Shown here in pieces: positions 1-6,817 of a DNA stretch of 18,178 nucleotides. The DNA is taken from contig JAURHL010000019.1 in NCBI GenBank assembly GCA_030833305.1, positions 1-18,178 of the forward strand, written 5' to 3'. The notes under the pieces are model-generated. The model searched no databases, was not told the DNA's origin, and worked only from the letters and a program-made list of their open reading frames with translations. This DNA is from Acidimicrobiales bacterium (GTDB lineage Bacteria; Actinomycetota; Acidimicrobiia; Acidimicrobiales; Ilumatobacteraceae). Each line of letters starts with the position of its first letter. The first letter of the stretch is position 1. The position numbers were made by a program, and so were the translations under genes.

Positions 1-303
1 AGCGTGGTGGCCACGGTGCCGGCGGGTTGGCTGACGTTCGCCGAAGGAACGGTGTACAAGCACTACAACACTCCGGTGCGGGTGTGGGGAGTGTCGGTCA
101 GCAACGATCAGCAGATGGCCGGTGCGATCATGAAATTGGGTGGCTCGATCTTCCTGTGGACCATCATCGGCGTGATGTTCGTGCGCACTTTCGTCAAGAC
201 GTTCCGTCGCGAGAACGACACGGCCTACGTCCGCAAGCCGTTGACGATGGCCGACGTGGAGAAGGCCTTCGAGGAATCCGAACCCATCCGCGAATCCCGC
301 TGA
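1..303 (+). CDS. CtaG-type cytochrome c oxidase assembly protein, C-terminal part
   Basis: This reading frame is open from the first base of the window and ends at TGA 301-303, so only about the last 100 residues are present. The visible part has a periplasm/membrane junction, a conserved-looking stretch SNDQQMAGAIMKLGGSIF, a hydrophobic helix (roughly residues 46-63 of the visible part) and a charged cytoplasmic tail. The DQQ-x-G-x-I-M motif before the last helix is characteristic of the caa3_CtaG family, integral membrane proteins that help insert copper into cytochrome oxidase. The true start lies upstream of the window. It is followed at once by a strong hairpin and by convergent genes. 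The family call rests on the motif and helix only. A different polytopic protein is possible but less likely. Confidence 0.72.
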   Translation, partial: SVVATVPAGWLTFAEGTVYKHYNTPVRVWGVSVSNDQQMAGAIMKLGGSIFLWTIIGVMFVRTFVKTFRRENDTAYVRKPLTMADVEKAFEESEPIRESR

Positions 304-354
304 CGATCTGGGTCGTGAAAGCGCCGGAAACCGGCGCTTTCACGACCCAGATCG
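304..354. terminator. Perfect 24-bp hairpin between convergent genes
   Basis: Arms 304-327 and 331-354 are perfect reverse complements with a three-base AAA loop. The hairpin starts one base after the CtaG stop codon and ends immediately before the stop codon of the convergent ABC permease, so it is placed to terminate both transcripts. There is no T tract on either side, as is common for high-GC actinobacterial hairpin terminators. The stem is much longer than a usual terminator, so it may also be a member of a repeated intergenic palindrome family. Confidence 0.8.
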
Positions 355-1095
355 CTACTCCCAGCGGAACGTCAGCGCGGTGAGGGCCGGAGCGACCACG
401 GCCCACGCCCCCAGCACCAGCCACGACGTGCCCGGGCGATCGGCTCCGCCCACCAACGCGTCGCGCAGCACGTCGGCCAGCGCACCGCTGGGCAGGCACT
501 TGGCCACGGCGGCGAGAGGCTCGGGCAACTCGTCGAACGGGATCACCATTCCGCCCAACAACAACAAGACGAGGTAGAGCCCGTTCTGCGCGGCCAGGTT
601 GATCTCGGCCCGCAGGCGTCCGGCGATGAACAGTCCGACGCCGCCGAAGGCGATCGTTCCGGTGATGACGGCACCCACCGCCAACAGCCACCGGGCCGAC
701 CCGGCGTCCCAACCGAGCACCAACGCCACCGGCACCAGCACGACCAATTGGATCATCTGCACCACGATGACCGTCGTGATCTTGGCTGCCAACCAACGCG
801 GTCGGCCCAGGGGAGTGGCGCCCAAGCGCTTCAGCACCTTGTAGCCGCGTTCGAAGCCGGTGGCGATGCCCAGGCTCACCATGGCGCTGCTCATGACCGC
901 CAGAGCCAGCACGCCGGGCGTCAGGAAGTCGATGGGTTCGCGCACGTCACCGGTGGGCAACACGTCGACCGTGCTGAAGAACACCAACAACAGAACCGGA
1001 ATGATGAGGGTCAGTAGCAGTTGCTCGCCGTTGCGCAACACCACCGTCAACTCGGCGCGCAACTGCGAACGGAACGGACCGGGAACACGACTCAC
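355..1095 (-). CDS. ABC-2 type transporter permease
   Basis: A 246-residue integral membrane protein with about six hydrophobic helices, arranged like ABC-2 permeases of the DrrB/YadH kind. After a short amphipathic N-terminus there is a first helix near residues 26-43, a central block of helices, and a final helix near the C-terminal FRWE. I place the start at GTG 1095-1093 because it overlaps the TGA of the upstream ATPase gene as GTGA, a classic sign of translational coupling. The frame is open much further upstream, but that part is a shadow of the ATPase gene and has no membrane character. It forms an exporter with the ATPase encoded upstream. The substrate cannot be told from sequence; drugs, lipids or a haem-related compound are all possible. 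Confidence 0.87.
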   Translation of the reverse strand: MSRVPGPFRSQLRAELTVVLRNGEQLLLTLIIPVLLLVFFSTVDVLPTGDVREPIDFLTPGVLALAVMSSAMVSLGIATGFERGYKVLKRLGATPLGRPRWLAAKITTVIVVQMIQLVVLVPVALVLGWDAGSARWLLAVGAVITGTIAFGGVGLFIAGRLRAEINLAAQNGLYLVLLLLGGMVIPFDELPEPLAAVAKCLPSGALADVLRDALVGGADRPGTSWLVLGAWAVVAPALTALTFRWE

Positions 1096-2045
1096 GACCG
1101 ACCCCCGGTGAGATCCTTGAAGACGTCCTCCAGGCTGCTCATGCCGGCGCGCAACTCGATCACGTCGATGCCGCGTTCGGACAACCACACGGCCAACGCA
1201 CCGATGAGTCCCTGCGGAGCGTCCTCGATGGTGTAGTTGCCGGGGGCCTCCTCGACGAGCCAGCCGACCAGATTCTCGGGCATGGCATCCAGGTCCAGCG
1301 GCTTCGCCGTGCGCAGCCGCACGGCTTGGCGGGCCTTGCGGACGTCGTCCAAGGTCCCGTTCACCAACACCTTGCCCTTGTCGAAGATGACGACGCGATC
1401 GCACACCTTCTCGGCCTCGTCGAGTTCGTGCGTGGCCAGGATCACGGTGGAACCCTCGTCGGCCAGGTTGCGAATGATGGACCGGATCATGGTCCGGCCG
1501 TTCACGTCGACCCCACTGGTGGGTTCATCGAGAAAGACGATCGCCGGTCGGGCGGCCAGGGCCAACGCCAACGAAAGCCGTTGCTTCTCACCACCGGACA
1601 ATCGGCGCCACGCGGTGCGACGCCGCTCGGACAGGCCCACCAACTCGATCAATTCGTCGGGGTTCGCGGCCTTGCCGGACCCCGAGGAATACAGCCCGCA
1701 GTATTGGCGGACGACGTCGATCGGTCGGGCACTCGGGTAGACACCTCCCTCCTGCAACATGATGCCCATGCGATTGGCCAAGGACCGACGGTCGCGATGG
1801 GGGTCGAGACCCAACACCCGCACGTGACCGGACGAGCGACGACGCAGACCCTCGCACACCTCGATGGTGCTGGTCTTGCCGGCACCGTTCGGGCCCAGAA
1901 CCGCGGTCACCTCACCGGGACGCGCCGTGAACGACACCGAGTCGACAGCCAACACCTCGCCGTAGCGCACGCTCAGGTTCTCCACTTCCAGCGTGCGCTC
2001 GGTGCGGTCGATTCGGCTGAAGCCCGCTGAAGCGTCGCTGGTCAC
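1092..2045 (-). CDS. ABC-2 exporter ATP-binding subunit (DrrA/CcmA-like)
   Basis: A 317-residue nucleotide-binding subunit. Walker A GPNGAGKT is at residues 51-58, the Q-loop glutamine near 98, the signature LSGGE at 149-153, Walker B IVFLDE at 169-174 and the H-loop histidine at 206 (THELDEAE). A C-terminal domain of about 95 residues follows the ATPase fold, as in DrrA-type exporters. The start is GTG 2045-2043: a TAGTCT -10 box lies six bases upstream and there is no Shine-Dalgarno sequence, which suggests a leaderless transcript. The permease follows with a 4-base overlap, so the two form one operon. In many actinobacteria such a pair sits beside haem or cytochrome oxidase genes, and a CtaG gene is next door here. 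A link to respiration is therefore possible but only inferred. Confidence 0.93.
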   Translation of the reverse strand: MTSDASAGFSRIDRTERTLEVENLSVRYGEVLAVDSVSFTARPGEVTAVLGPNGAGKTSTIEVCEGLRRRSSGHVRVLGLDPHRDRRSLANRMGIMLQEGGVYPSARPIDVVRQYCGLYSSGSGKAANPDELIELVGLSERRRTAWRRLSGGEKQRLSLALALAARPAIVFLDEPTSGVDVNGRTMIRSIIRNLADEGSTVILATHELDEAEKVCDRVVIFDKGKVLVNGTLDDVRKARQAVRLRTAKPLDLDAMPENLVGWLVEEAPGNYTIEDAPQGLIGALAVWLSERGIDVIELRAGMSSLEDVFKDLTGGRS

Positions 2046-2051
2046 GACCCG

Positions 2052-2057
2052 AGACTA
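2052..2057 (-). promoter_or_regulatory. Probable -10 box for the ABC-2 operon (leaderless)
   Basis: TAGTCT on the minus strand (2057 to 2052), followed by six bases and then the GTG start at 2045. The spacing puts the transcription start at or next to the start codon. No convincing -35 was seen. Confidence 0.5.
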
Positions 2058-2111
2058 CTCACGCCCATTTCACGGGGCGATTTCGCACGGTCGTGGCCGA
2101 AGCACGACGGG

Positions 2112-2117
2112 TATCCT
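2112..2117 (+). promoter_or_regulatory. Probable -10 box for serS (leaderless or nearly so)
   Basis: TATCCT lies nine bases before the GTG start of serS, and the sequence between has no Shine-Dalgarno match. Transcription would begin 0-3 bases before the start codon. It is divergent from, and only about 55 bp away from, the matching -10 box of the ABC-2 operon. Confidence 0.5.
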
Positions 2118-2126
2118 TGGGTTCCT

Positions 2127-3422
2127 GTGATCGACGTTCGTCTGCTCCGCCATGACCCCGAGTCCGTTCGGGTCGCCTTGGCCCGCCGCGGTACGCCCGA
2201 GTTGTTGCAACAGCTCGATGCCGCCATCGCGCTCGACGAACAGCTGCGTCAGATCACCGCTGAACGCGACGGTATTCGGGCCTCCGTCAACGAATTCTCC
2301 AAAAAGGTGGGTCAGGCCCGGCGTGACGGCGACACCGAGTTGGCGGATCGACTTCAGGTCGAGAGCCGATCGCTCGGAGAAACCGAAAAGGCTCTGGCCG
2401 AGCGGTTCGAAGCGGTGCAGGTTCAGTTGCGCGACGTGATGTTGCGACTTCCGAACACTCCCAGTGCCGAAGCTCCCGACGGAGCGGGCGACCATGACAA
2501 TCCGGTCATCAAGGGTCCGTTGCAAATGCCGGCGTCGTTCCCCGATCATCGTCGCATCGCTCACTGGGACGTCGCCGCCGAGTTGGGGGTGCTCGACAAC
2601 GAACGGGCCGTGAAGTTGAGCGGCGCCATGTTCACCATGCAGCGTGGCGCGGGCGCCCAGTTGTCGCGGGCCCTGTGCCAATACGCGCTCGACCGCAACG
2701 CCGACGCCTTCGAGGAGATCCGTCCTCCGTCGCTCGTCACCACCGCCACTCTCACGGCCACCGGTCAATTACCCAAGTTCGCCGAGGACGCCTATGCCAT
2801 CGAGCGCGACGACCTGTGGTGCATCCCCACCGCCGAGGCCCCACTCACGTCGATGTACTCGGGAGAGGTACTGGACGAATCGCAACTGCCGTTGCGCTTG
2901 ATGGCGTACTCGCCCTGCTACCGCCGTGAGGCCGGTTCGGCCGGTCGTGACACCCGCGGCATGTTGCGCTCGCACGAGTTCGACAAGGTCGAGATCTTCG
3001 CCCTCAGCACTCCCGAACAGGCGCCGGAAATGCTCATGGAGTTGCGTGATCGCGCCGAGGCACTCATCGGTGGCCTCGGTCTGCCGTATCGAATCATCGA
3101 GATCTGCACCGGCGACATGGGTCAAAGCCACCACCGCAGCTTTGACGTCGAGGTGTATGCACCTGGCTGCGACAGTTGGTTAGAAGTGAGTTCGGTGTCG
3201 TGGTTCAGCGATTACCAGGGTCGTCGAGCCGACATTCGTTATCGCCGAACCGGAGAAAAGGGCACGCACATCGCGAACACTCTCAACGGTTCAGCCTTGG
3301 CGGTACCCCGAGTGTGGGCCGCGATCATGGAGAATTTCCGGGAGGTCGACGGCTCCGTGATCGTGCCCGACGTGCTACGTCCGTACATGCGTGGTGTCGA
3401 CCGCATTCGTCCGAAGGGCTGA
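2127..3422 (+). CDS. serS: Serine--tRNA ligase
   Basis: A full-length (431 aa) class II seryl-tRNA synthetase, which charges tRNA-Ser and tRNA-Sec with serine in the cytoplasm. Residues 1-105 form the heptad-rich antiparallel coiled-coil arm that contacts the long variable arm of tRNA-Ser. The catalytic core follows. Motif 2 is CYRREAG (264-270) continuing into GRDTRGMLRSHEFDKVE, and motif 3 is NTLNGSALAVPRV (384-396). The serine-binding loop reads EVSSVSWFSDYQGRRA (353-368) instead of the commoner EVSSCSN-x-x-DFQARR, a variant probably shared within the lineage. The start is GTG 2127, which gives the standard MIDVRLLR N-terminus and has a -10 box nine bases upstream. pdxH follows after five bases, so the two are probably co-transcribed. 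Confidence 0.97.
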   Translation: MIDVRLLRHDPESVRVALARRGTPELLQQLDAAIALDEQLRQITAERDGIRASVNEFSKKVGQARRDGDTELADRLQVESRSLGETEKALAERFEAVQVQLRDVMLRLPNTPSAEAPDGAGDHDNPVIKGPLQMPASFPDHRRIAHWDVAAELGVLDNERAVKLSGAMFTMQRGAGAQLSRALCQYALDRNADAFEEIRPPSLVTTATLTATGQLPKFAEDAYAIERDDLWCIPTAEAPLTSMYSGEVLDESQLPLRLMAYSPCYRREAGSAGRDTRGMLRSHEFDKVEIFALSTPEQAPEMLMELRDRAEALIGGLGLPYRIIEICTGDMGQSHHRSFDVEVYAPGCDSWLEVSSVSWFSDYQGRRADIRYRRTGEKGTHIANTLNGSALAVPRVWAAIMENFREVDGSVIVPDVLRPYMRGVDRIRPKG

Positions 3423-3427
3423 CCCCG

Positions 3428-4066
3428 GTGAACGTTCGTGATCGTCGCGTGCAGTACGAGACGGCGGGTCTCGATCGGCACGATCTGGATGAATCACCGA
3501 TCCAGCAATGGCACGCGTGGTACGTGGATGCCCTCGATGCCGGTTTGCCCGAGCCCAACGCCATGGCGATCGCGTCGGTCGACGACGACGGCCTTCCCGA
3601 CTCGCGCATCGTTCTGGCCCGTGGCGTCGATGACGAGGGGATCACGTTCTTCGGCAACTACGAGAGTGCCAAGGGCCGTCAACTGGACGCGAACCCGTTG
3701 GCCAGCGCGGTGTTTCCGTGGCTCGGCCTTCACCGACAGGTGCGCGTTCGTGGCACGGTCGAGCTGTTGTCGAGTGTCGAGAGTGACGCCTACTTCGCCT
3801 CGCGCCCCCGTGAGAGTCAGATCGGGGCGTGGGCCTCACCACAGAGCACGGTCATCGACGATCGTTCCGAACTGGAGCTGTTGGTCGCCCGGTTCACGGC
3901 CGAGTTCGAGGGTCGCGAGGTTCCGCGACCGTCGCACTGGGGCGGATGGTTGTTGGTGCCGGAAACGTACGAGTTCTGGCAGGGTCGCCCGAGTCGACTT
4001 CACGACCGCTTCCGCTACCGCGCCGATCTCGATGGTGCGTGGATCATCGAGCGTCTGGCACCCTGA
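3428..4066 (+). CDS. pdxH: Pyridoxamine 5'-phosphate oxidase
   Basis: This 212-residue FMN-dependent enzyme oxidises pyridoxamine or pyridoxine 5'-phosphate to pyridoxal 5'-phosphate, the last step of PLP salvage. Family hallmarks are in order: PEPNAMAIASVD (41-52), the FMN/substrate segment SRIVLARG (59-66), FFGNYESAKGRQL with Lys82, RVRG (106-109), ESQIGAWASPQS (129-140), and the C-terminal EFWQGRPSRLHDRFRYR (182-198), whose Arg and His residues bind the substrate phosphate. Length matches the family (about 210-225 aa). The start GTG 3428 is five bases after the serS stop. The open frame extends upstream inside serS, but that part does not look like this family. The 3' end overlaps the convergent PGA-hydrolase-like gene by 23 bases. 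Confidence 0.95.
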   Translation: MNVRDRRVQYETAGLDRHDLDESPIQQWHAWYVDALDAGLPEPNAMAIASVDDDGLPDSRIVLARGVDDEGITFFGNYESAKGRQLDANPLASAVFPWLGLHRQVRVRGTVELLSSVESDAYFASRPRESQIGAWASPQSTVIDDRSELELLVARFTAEFEGREVPRPSHWGGWLLVPETYEFWQGRPSRLHDRFRYRADLDGAWIIERLAP

Positions 4067-4676
4067 GCCAGGCCCGCGCCGCCTCCACCAGACCGTTCAC
4101 CAACGACTGCGTGTGTGGAGGTAATGCGGGGCCTTCCCAGTCCCAGAACATCGGTGTCGTTCCGCGCACCCGTGGCGGCAGTTCGATCTGAACCCCGGCG
4201 GCTGGCGGAAGGTTCACGGGATTGCGAGGATGAAGTCCGCGCAGTTCCTTGGGGATCTCGTCGACGTCGTCGATGATCCGATAGGCCGGAAGATGTCGTC
4301 GCAGATGCCCGCCAATGTGGCGAGCGAAGTCCCGATGCTGACCGCCGAGGAGCAAGGTGGAGTAGTAACCCTGTCGCCCGTATCCGTGGATCGTCACCAC
4401 CGCGTGCACGTGGTCGAGGAACATACGCAGTCGTTCGGAGGCGTCGGGCGAGACCTCGATGGACGGAATGTGTCTCTCCATTCCCCGTGGCTGGTGCACG
4501 CCGTAGTAGCTGGCGTCGCTGTGCTCGGCGGCGTGTTGGGCGACCACCTCGGTCATTTCCTCCAACCCGCCACCGTGGTAGGCCATGAAACCCAGGCGCA
4601 ACTCCCGCGGTCGATCGTGGCCCCTCAGAACCAGAACCTCGTCGACCTCGGGGTGATCCAGCAGTTCTCGGAACAC
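4044..4676 (-). CDS. Poly-gamma-glutamate hydrolase family protein (YjqB/PF05908-like)
   Basis: A 210-residue protein with the pattern of the gamma-PGA hydrolase family, zinc-dependent amidases related to carboxypeptidases. Visible landmarks are MAYHGGGLEEMTE (31-43, with His34 and an acidic residue as likely metal ligands), VVTIHGYG (93-100, His97), LLLGGQHRDFA (108-118), and HPRNPVNLPPAAGVQIELPP (149-168, with Glu165 a likely catalytic residue). There is no signal peptide or membrane segment from this start. The start is GTG 4676-4674, one base after the TGA of the ccdA-like gene, implying coupled translation. An upstream extension of the frame overlaps ccdA and is compositionally a shadow. 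The family call is firm. The true substrate (gamma-glutamyl polymer, folate tail or a gamma-glutamyl thiol) is unknown. Confidence 0.8.
   Translation of the reverse strand: MFRELLDHPEVDEVLVLRGHDRPRELRLGFMAYHGGGLEEMTEVVAQHAAEHSDASYYGVHQPRGMERHIPSIEVSPDASERLRMFLDHVHAVVTIHGYGRQGYYSTLLLGGQHRDFARHIGGHLRRHLPAYRIIDDVDEIPKELRGLHPRNPVNLPPAAGVQIELPPRVRGTTPMFWDWEGPALPPHTQSLVNGLVEAARAWLRVPDAR
4053..4073. terminator. Short hairpin over the pdxH stop codon
   Basis: Arms 4053-4059 and 4067-4073 pair over seven positions with one G-T wobble; the loop is seven bases and contains the end of the pdxH stop codon. It lies where pdxH and the convergent minus-strand gene overlap tail to tail. There is no T tract. 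It is a possible bidirectional terminator, weaker than the one at 304-354. Confidence 0.35.
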
Positions 4677-4677
4677 G

Positions 4678-5517
4678 TCAACGATCTTCCGTCGCGCGGC
4701 GGGTGACGCCCCGGGCGAAGACGATCGCGCCCGCGACCACCACCGTGAGGACGATCGCGAGGAGAGCGCGGTTGTCGTCGATGGCGTTGGCCACGCGTTC
4801 CTGCCACCCGAGCACACTGCCGGTGAGGTCGTCGTCGTAGTTGTCGCGGATGTCGTTCCACCAGTACCACGCGAGGTAGAGACCACTCAGCATCATCACC
4901 ACGGCGGAGGCGCGCTCGACGTGCTTCATGCCGTTGCGAAGCGTGTTCAACAAACCGCCTTGGGCGAGCGCCAACGTGACGGTGAGGGCGATCACCAGCA
5001 ACGACATGGCGATGCCGTACAACGCGATGGCCAGCAGACCCGGGGCGAAGCCCTCGGTGGTGATGGTGCCCAGGACCGTGGCGGTGAAGGGTCCGAGGGT
5101 GCAACCGATGGATGCCACGGCGTAGGCCACCCCGAAGACGAACATGCTGGCCGTCGTGCGGTCACGTTGCCCGACGTTGAGTTTGGGAGTGGTGTACGGC
5201 AATCGCCAGCCGGCCAACATGGCCACCCCCATGACGAACAGAGCGACGCCGATCAACAACGCCACGTACTTGGCGTTCTGGTTGATGTAATCCGTGAAGA
5301 GGCGCGTGATGGCGCCCACCAACAGAAAGACACTCATGAAGCCGGCCGACAGTGCCGAGCCGACGATCAACGCTCGATGAACGCTGGCCCGTTGCGTGCC
5401 GGGCCGACCGGTGACGCCGAGGAAGTACATCAGATAGGTGGGCAGGAGCACGAAACCGCAGGGGTTCACCGCGGCCAGAAGTCCGCTTCCGAAACTGAGC
5501 CACAGTCGGTCGTTCAT
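4678..5517 (-). CDS. ccdA: CcdA-type thiol-disulfide transporter (cytochrome c biogenesis protein)
   Basis: A 279-residue polytopic membrane protein of the DsbD transmembrane-domain (CcdA) family, which passes electrons from cytoplasmic thioredoxin to extracytoplasmic thioredoxin-like partners. The redox cysteines are visible: Cys20 in NPCGFVLLPTYL (18-29) and Cys139 in ASIGCTLGPFTATVLG (135-150). Hydrophobic helices lie near 5-33, 48-73, 84-104, 123-150, 157-187 and 202-220, with an additional C-terminal helix near 251-269 after an acidic linker (NYDDD). The family core has six helices, so the seventh is an extension. The ATG 5517 overlaps the TGA of the upstream thioredoxin gene as ATGA, so its direct partner is almost surely that protein. 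Confidence 0.92.
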   Translation of the reverse strand: MNDRLWLSFGSGLLAAVNPCGFVLLPTYLMYFLGVTGRPGTQRASVHRALIVGSALSAGFMSVFLLVGAITRLFTDYINQNAKYVALLIGVALFVMGVAMLAGWRLPYTTPKLNVGQRDRTTASMFVFGVAYAVASIGCTLGPFTATVLGTITTEGFAPGLLAIALYGIAMSLLVIALTVTLALAQGGLLNTLRNGMKHVERASAVVMMLSGLYLAWYWWNDIRDNYDDDLTGSVLGWQERVANAIDDNRALLAIVLTVVVAGAIVFARGVTRRATEDR

Positions 5518-6104
5518 GACGTTCCGAGGAGGGTCTCGAGGGCGGACTCCAGTTCACTCGCCGAGGCCTCACCGGCGATTTGCCGCTGGATCGTTCCGTC
5601 GGCGCTGACGAAGAGAGTGGTGGGGAACGTGGCGATACCGTTCGCGGTGACCAGCACGGCATCGGGGTCGCGCAGCAATTCGTACTCCACTCCCACATCC
5701 TCGGCGAACGATCGGGTGATGGACGCGCTGTCCTGGGTGTTCACCCCGATGAAGCGCACGCGGTCACCGAAGGTGGCCCAGGCTGATTGGAGTGCGGGCA
5801 TCTCGCGTTTGCAGGGCTGGCAGTTCGAGAACCAGAAGTTGATCAACAGCGGTCGACCGTCCAGCAGGGTGACGACGTCGACGTCGTTGCCGTCCAGGTC
5901 GAAGATCGTGGCGGTGTCGAGCGCCGTGCCGGCCAGCGGGGCATTGGTGGCGATGCCCGGTTGTTGGTACTCGCCGGGTTCGTCCAGGATCACGTCGGAC
6001 GACGACTCGTTCTCCGACAGGGCGTTCCCGACGGCGATCACGAGCACCACCGCGGCCACGGCCGCGATCAGGGCGATCAACAACGGGGAGAGTCGTTTCG
6101 ACAC
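5514..6104 (-). CDS. Membrane-anchored TlpA/ResA-like thiol-disulfide oxidoreductase
   Basis: A 196-residue extracytoplasmic thioredoxin. A short basic N-terminus (MSKR) and one membrane helix (about 7-26) act as anchor. The thioredoxin fold follows, with INFWFSNCQPCKREMPAL (88-105) giving the CQPC active site (Cys95, Cys98) and the cis-proline in ATFPTTLF (158-165, Pro161). It should act on the outer face of the membrane, kept reduced by the CcdA protein encoded next, and could serve haem-lyase or oxidase assembly. I chose GTG 6104 because a TAGCCT -10 box ends seven bases upstream and the protein then starts with a normal anchor. GTG 6107 is equally possible. A TTG at 6233 would add 43 proline/arginine-rich residues and overlap the hairpin at 6160-6191, so I reject it. 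Confidence 0.9.
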   Translation of the reverse strand: MSKRLSPLLIALIAAVAAVVLVIAVGNALSENESSSDVILDEPGEYQQPGIATNAPLAGTALDTATIFDLDGNDVDVVTLLDGRPLLINFWFSNCQPCKREMPALQSAWATFGDRVRFIGVNTQDSASITRSFAEDVGVEYELLRDPDAVLVTANGIATFPTTLFVSADGTIQRQIAGEASASELESALETLLGTS

Positions 6105-6111
6105 CACCGTG

Positions 6112-6117
6112 AGGCTA
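6112..6117 (-). promoter_or_regulatory. Probable -10 box for the TlpA-CcdA operon (leaderless)
   Basis: TAGCCT on the minus strand (6117 to 6112), four bases before GTG 6107 and seven before GTG 6104. No Shine-Dalgarno sequence lies between, and no clear -35 is seen. Confidence 0.5.
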
Positions 6118-6159
6118 ATGGTGTCCTCGTCGGGGTGTCGGTTCGGTGGGCCTGGGATG

Positions 6160-6191
6160 CCCGGCCGCAGTGGGGGGAAACTGCGGCCGGG
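6160..6191 (-). terminator. GC-rich hairpin downstream of whiB7
   Basis: Perfect 12-bp arms 6160-6171 and 6180-6191 with an eight-base loop. It lies 85 bases after the whiB7 stop and upstream of the TlpA promoter, so it probably ends the whiB7 transcript. There is no T tract on the minus strand. Confidence 0.6.
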
Positions 6192-6265
6192 ATCTCCCGG
6201 TGCAGTCGCGGGGTCGTCAAGCGTTGCCCGCAACCGAGAAAGTTGCCGATGAACCGATCCGACGG

Positions 6266-6290
6266 GTGCGCGTCTTCAGGCGACGCGCAC
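6266..6290 (-). terminator. Hairpin spanning the whiB7 stop codon
   Basis: Arms 6266-6274 and 6282-6290 form a perfect 9-bp stem, and the seven-base loop contains the TGA (6278-6276). It may help terminate or stabilise the 3' end of the whiB7 message. It could also reflect chance in GC-rich sequence. Confidence 0.4.
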
Positions 6291-6671
6291 GGCCACCTCG
6301 AACGGCCCTTGTTCGGAAACGTTGGCGATGGTGCGAAGTGTGCGGTCCTCGTCGATCACCAGGATCGGCTTGGGCAACACCGACGGCCGACCTCGGGGTC
6401 GACGGTCGGCGACGATCCGCCCGCCCTCGATCAACTCGCCACCCCAGACTCCCCAGGGTTCCTCGCGTTCGACCGCGCCCTCCAAACAGGAGGTGGCCAG
6501 CGAACATCGACGGCAGATGGCCTTGGCGCGCGCGATGTCGACGTTGACGTCGCTGAAGAACAGCGGGGTCAACGTGCCGTTGCCGTCGGCGCAGCGCGCG
6601 GTGGGGTTGGCGACCGCATCGACCTGCCGGTCGTCGAGGATCTCGTTGTGAATGGTGATGGTGCTGCTCAT
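6276..6671 (-). CDS. whiB7: WhiB7-like iron-sulfur transcription factor with AT-hook
   Basis: A 131-residue WhiB-family protein. Four cysteines for the [4Fe-4S] cluster are at 27, 53, 56 and 62 (Cys-x2-Cys-x5-Cys spacing for the last three). The turn EPWGVWGGE (71-79) binds the principal sigma factor, and the AT-hook RPRGRP (91-96) is the hallmark of the WhiB7 (WblC) subgroup, activators of intrinsic antibiotic resistance. About 35 residues follow the AT-hook (97-131, strand-rich, ending EVAVRVA), longer than the short tails I know for WhiB7. The start ATG 6671 has a strong ribosome binding site, AGGAGAG, four bases upstream. The long leader (6672-7049) carries an attenuator and a promoter with a putative WhiB7 site, suggesting autoregulation. 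Confidence 0.88.
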   Translation of the reverse strand: MSSTITIHNEILDDRQVDAVANPTARCADGNGTLTPLFFSDVNVDIARAKAICRRCSLATSCLEGAVEREEPWGVWGGELIEGGRIVADRRPRGRPSVLPKPILVIDEDRTLRTIANVSEQGPFEVAVRVA

Positions 6672-6675
6672 GTTG

Positions 6676-6682
6676 CTCTCCT
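6676..6682 (-). promoter_or_regulatory. Ribosome binding site of whiB7
   Basis: AGGAGAG (6682 to 6676) four bases before the ATG. It contrasts with the leaderless starts of most other genes here, as expected for a gene with a long regulated leader. Confidence 0.75.
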
Positions 6683-6722
6683 GTTGTTCGGGTGAATCGG
6701 TTGACGGGTGGACGGTGGCGGG

Positions 6723-6759
6723 AAAACGAGAAAGGCCGCCGGGTTGATCCCAGCGGCCT
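6723..6759 (-). terminator. Intrinsic terminator in the whiB7 leader (attenuator)
   Basis: On the minus strand, AGGCCGCTGGG (6759-6749), loop ATCAA, CCCGGCGGCCT (6743-6733) make an 11-bp stem with one G-T wobble. The T-rich run TTTCTCGTTTT (6733-6723) follows. It is the only hairpin in the window with a real T tract, and it lies upstream of whiB7 with no gene end to serve other than the upstream ORF. It should stop transcription before whiB7 unless its left arm is captured by the antiterminator segment at 6809-6817. Confidence 0.82.
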
Positions 6760-6817
6760 CGGTGAGGTTCTCGACGTTGGTGTGTGACCTACGTGAGAGG
6801 CTCCCCGAGCCGCTGGG
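6749..6817 (-). promoter_or_regulatory. Antiterminator pairing in the whiB7 leader
   Basis: The segment CCCAGCGGC (minus strand 6817-6809, inside upstream-ORF codons 62-65) is perfectly complementary over nine bases to GCCGCTGGG (6757-6749), the left arm of the terminator. The two structures are mutually exclusive. A ribosome finishing the upstream ORF would reach a stop 18 bases beyond the segment and cover or unwind it, allowing termination. A stalled or absent ribosome would leave it free to disrupt the terminator. Part of the same segment can also fold locally as GGCTC-GGG-GAGCC (6811-6799). Confidence 0.68.

Noticed and set aside
355..1404. A longer, 349-residue version of the ABC permease
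   Set aside because: The extra 103 N-terminal residues are Arg/Gly-rich and overlap the ATPase gene; the GTGA overlap at 1095 gives a normal permease.
5514..6233. TTG start at 6233 for the thioredoxin-like protein
   Set aside because: It adds a Pro/Arg-rich stretch, covers a hairpin, and ignores the -10 box that fits GTG 6104/6107.
4921..6252. A 443-codon open frame on the plus strand opposite ccdA and the thioredoxin gene
   Set aside because: It is antisense to two genes with intact active sites; its product is charged and repetitive with no recognisable fold.
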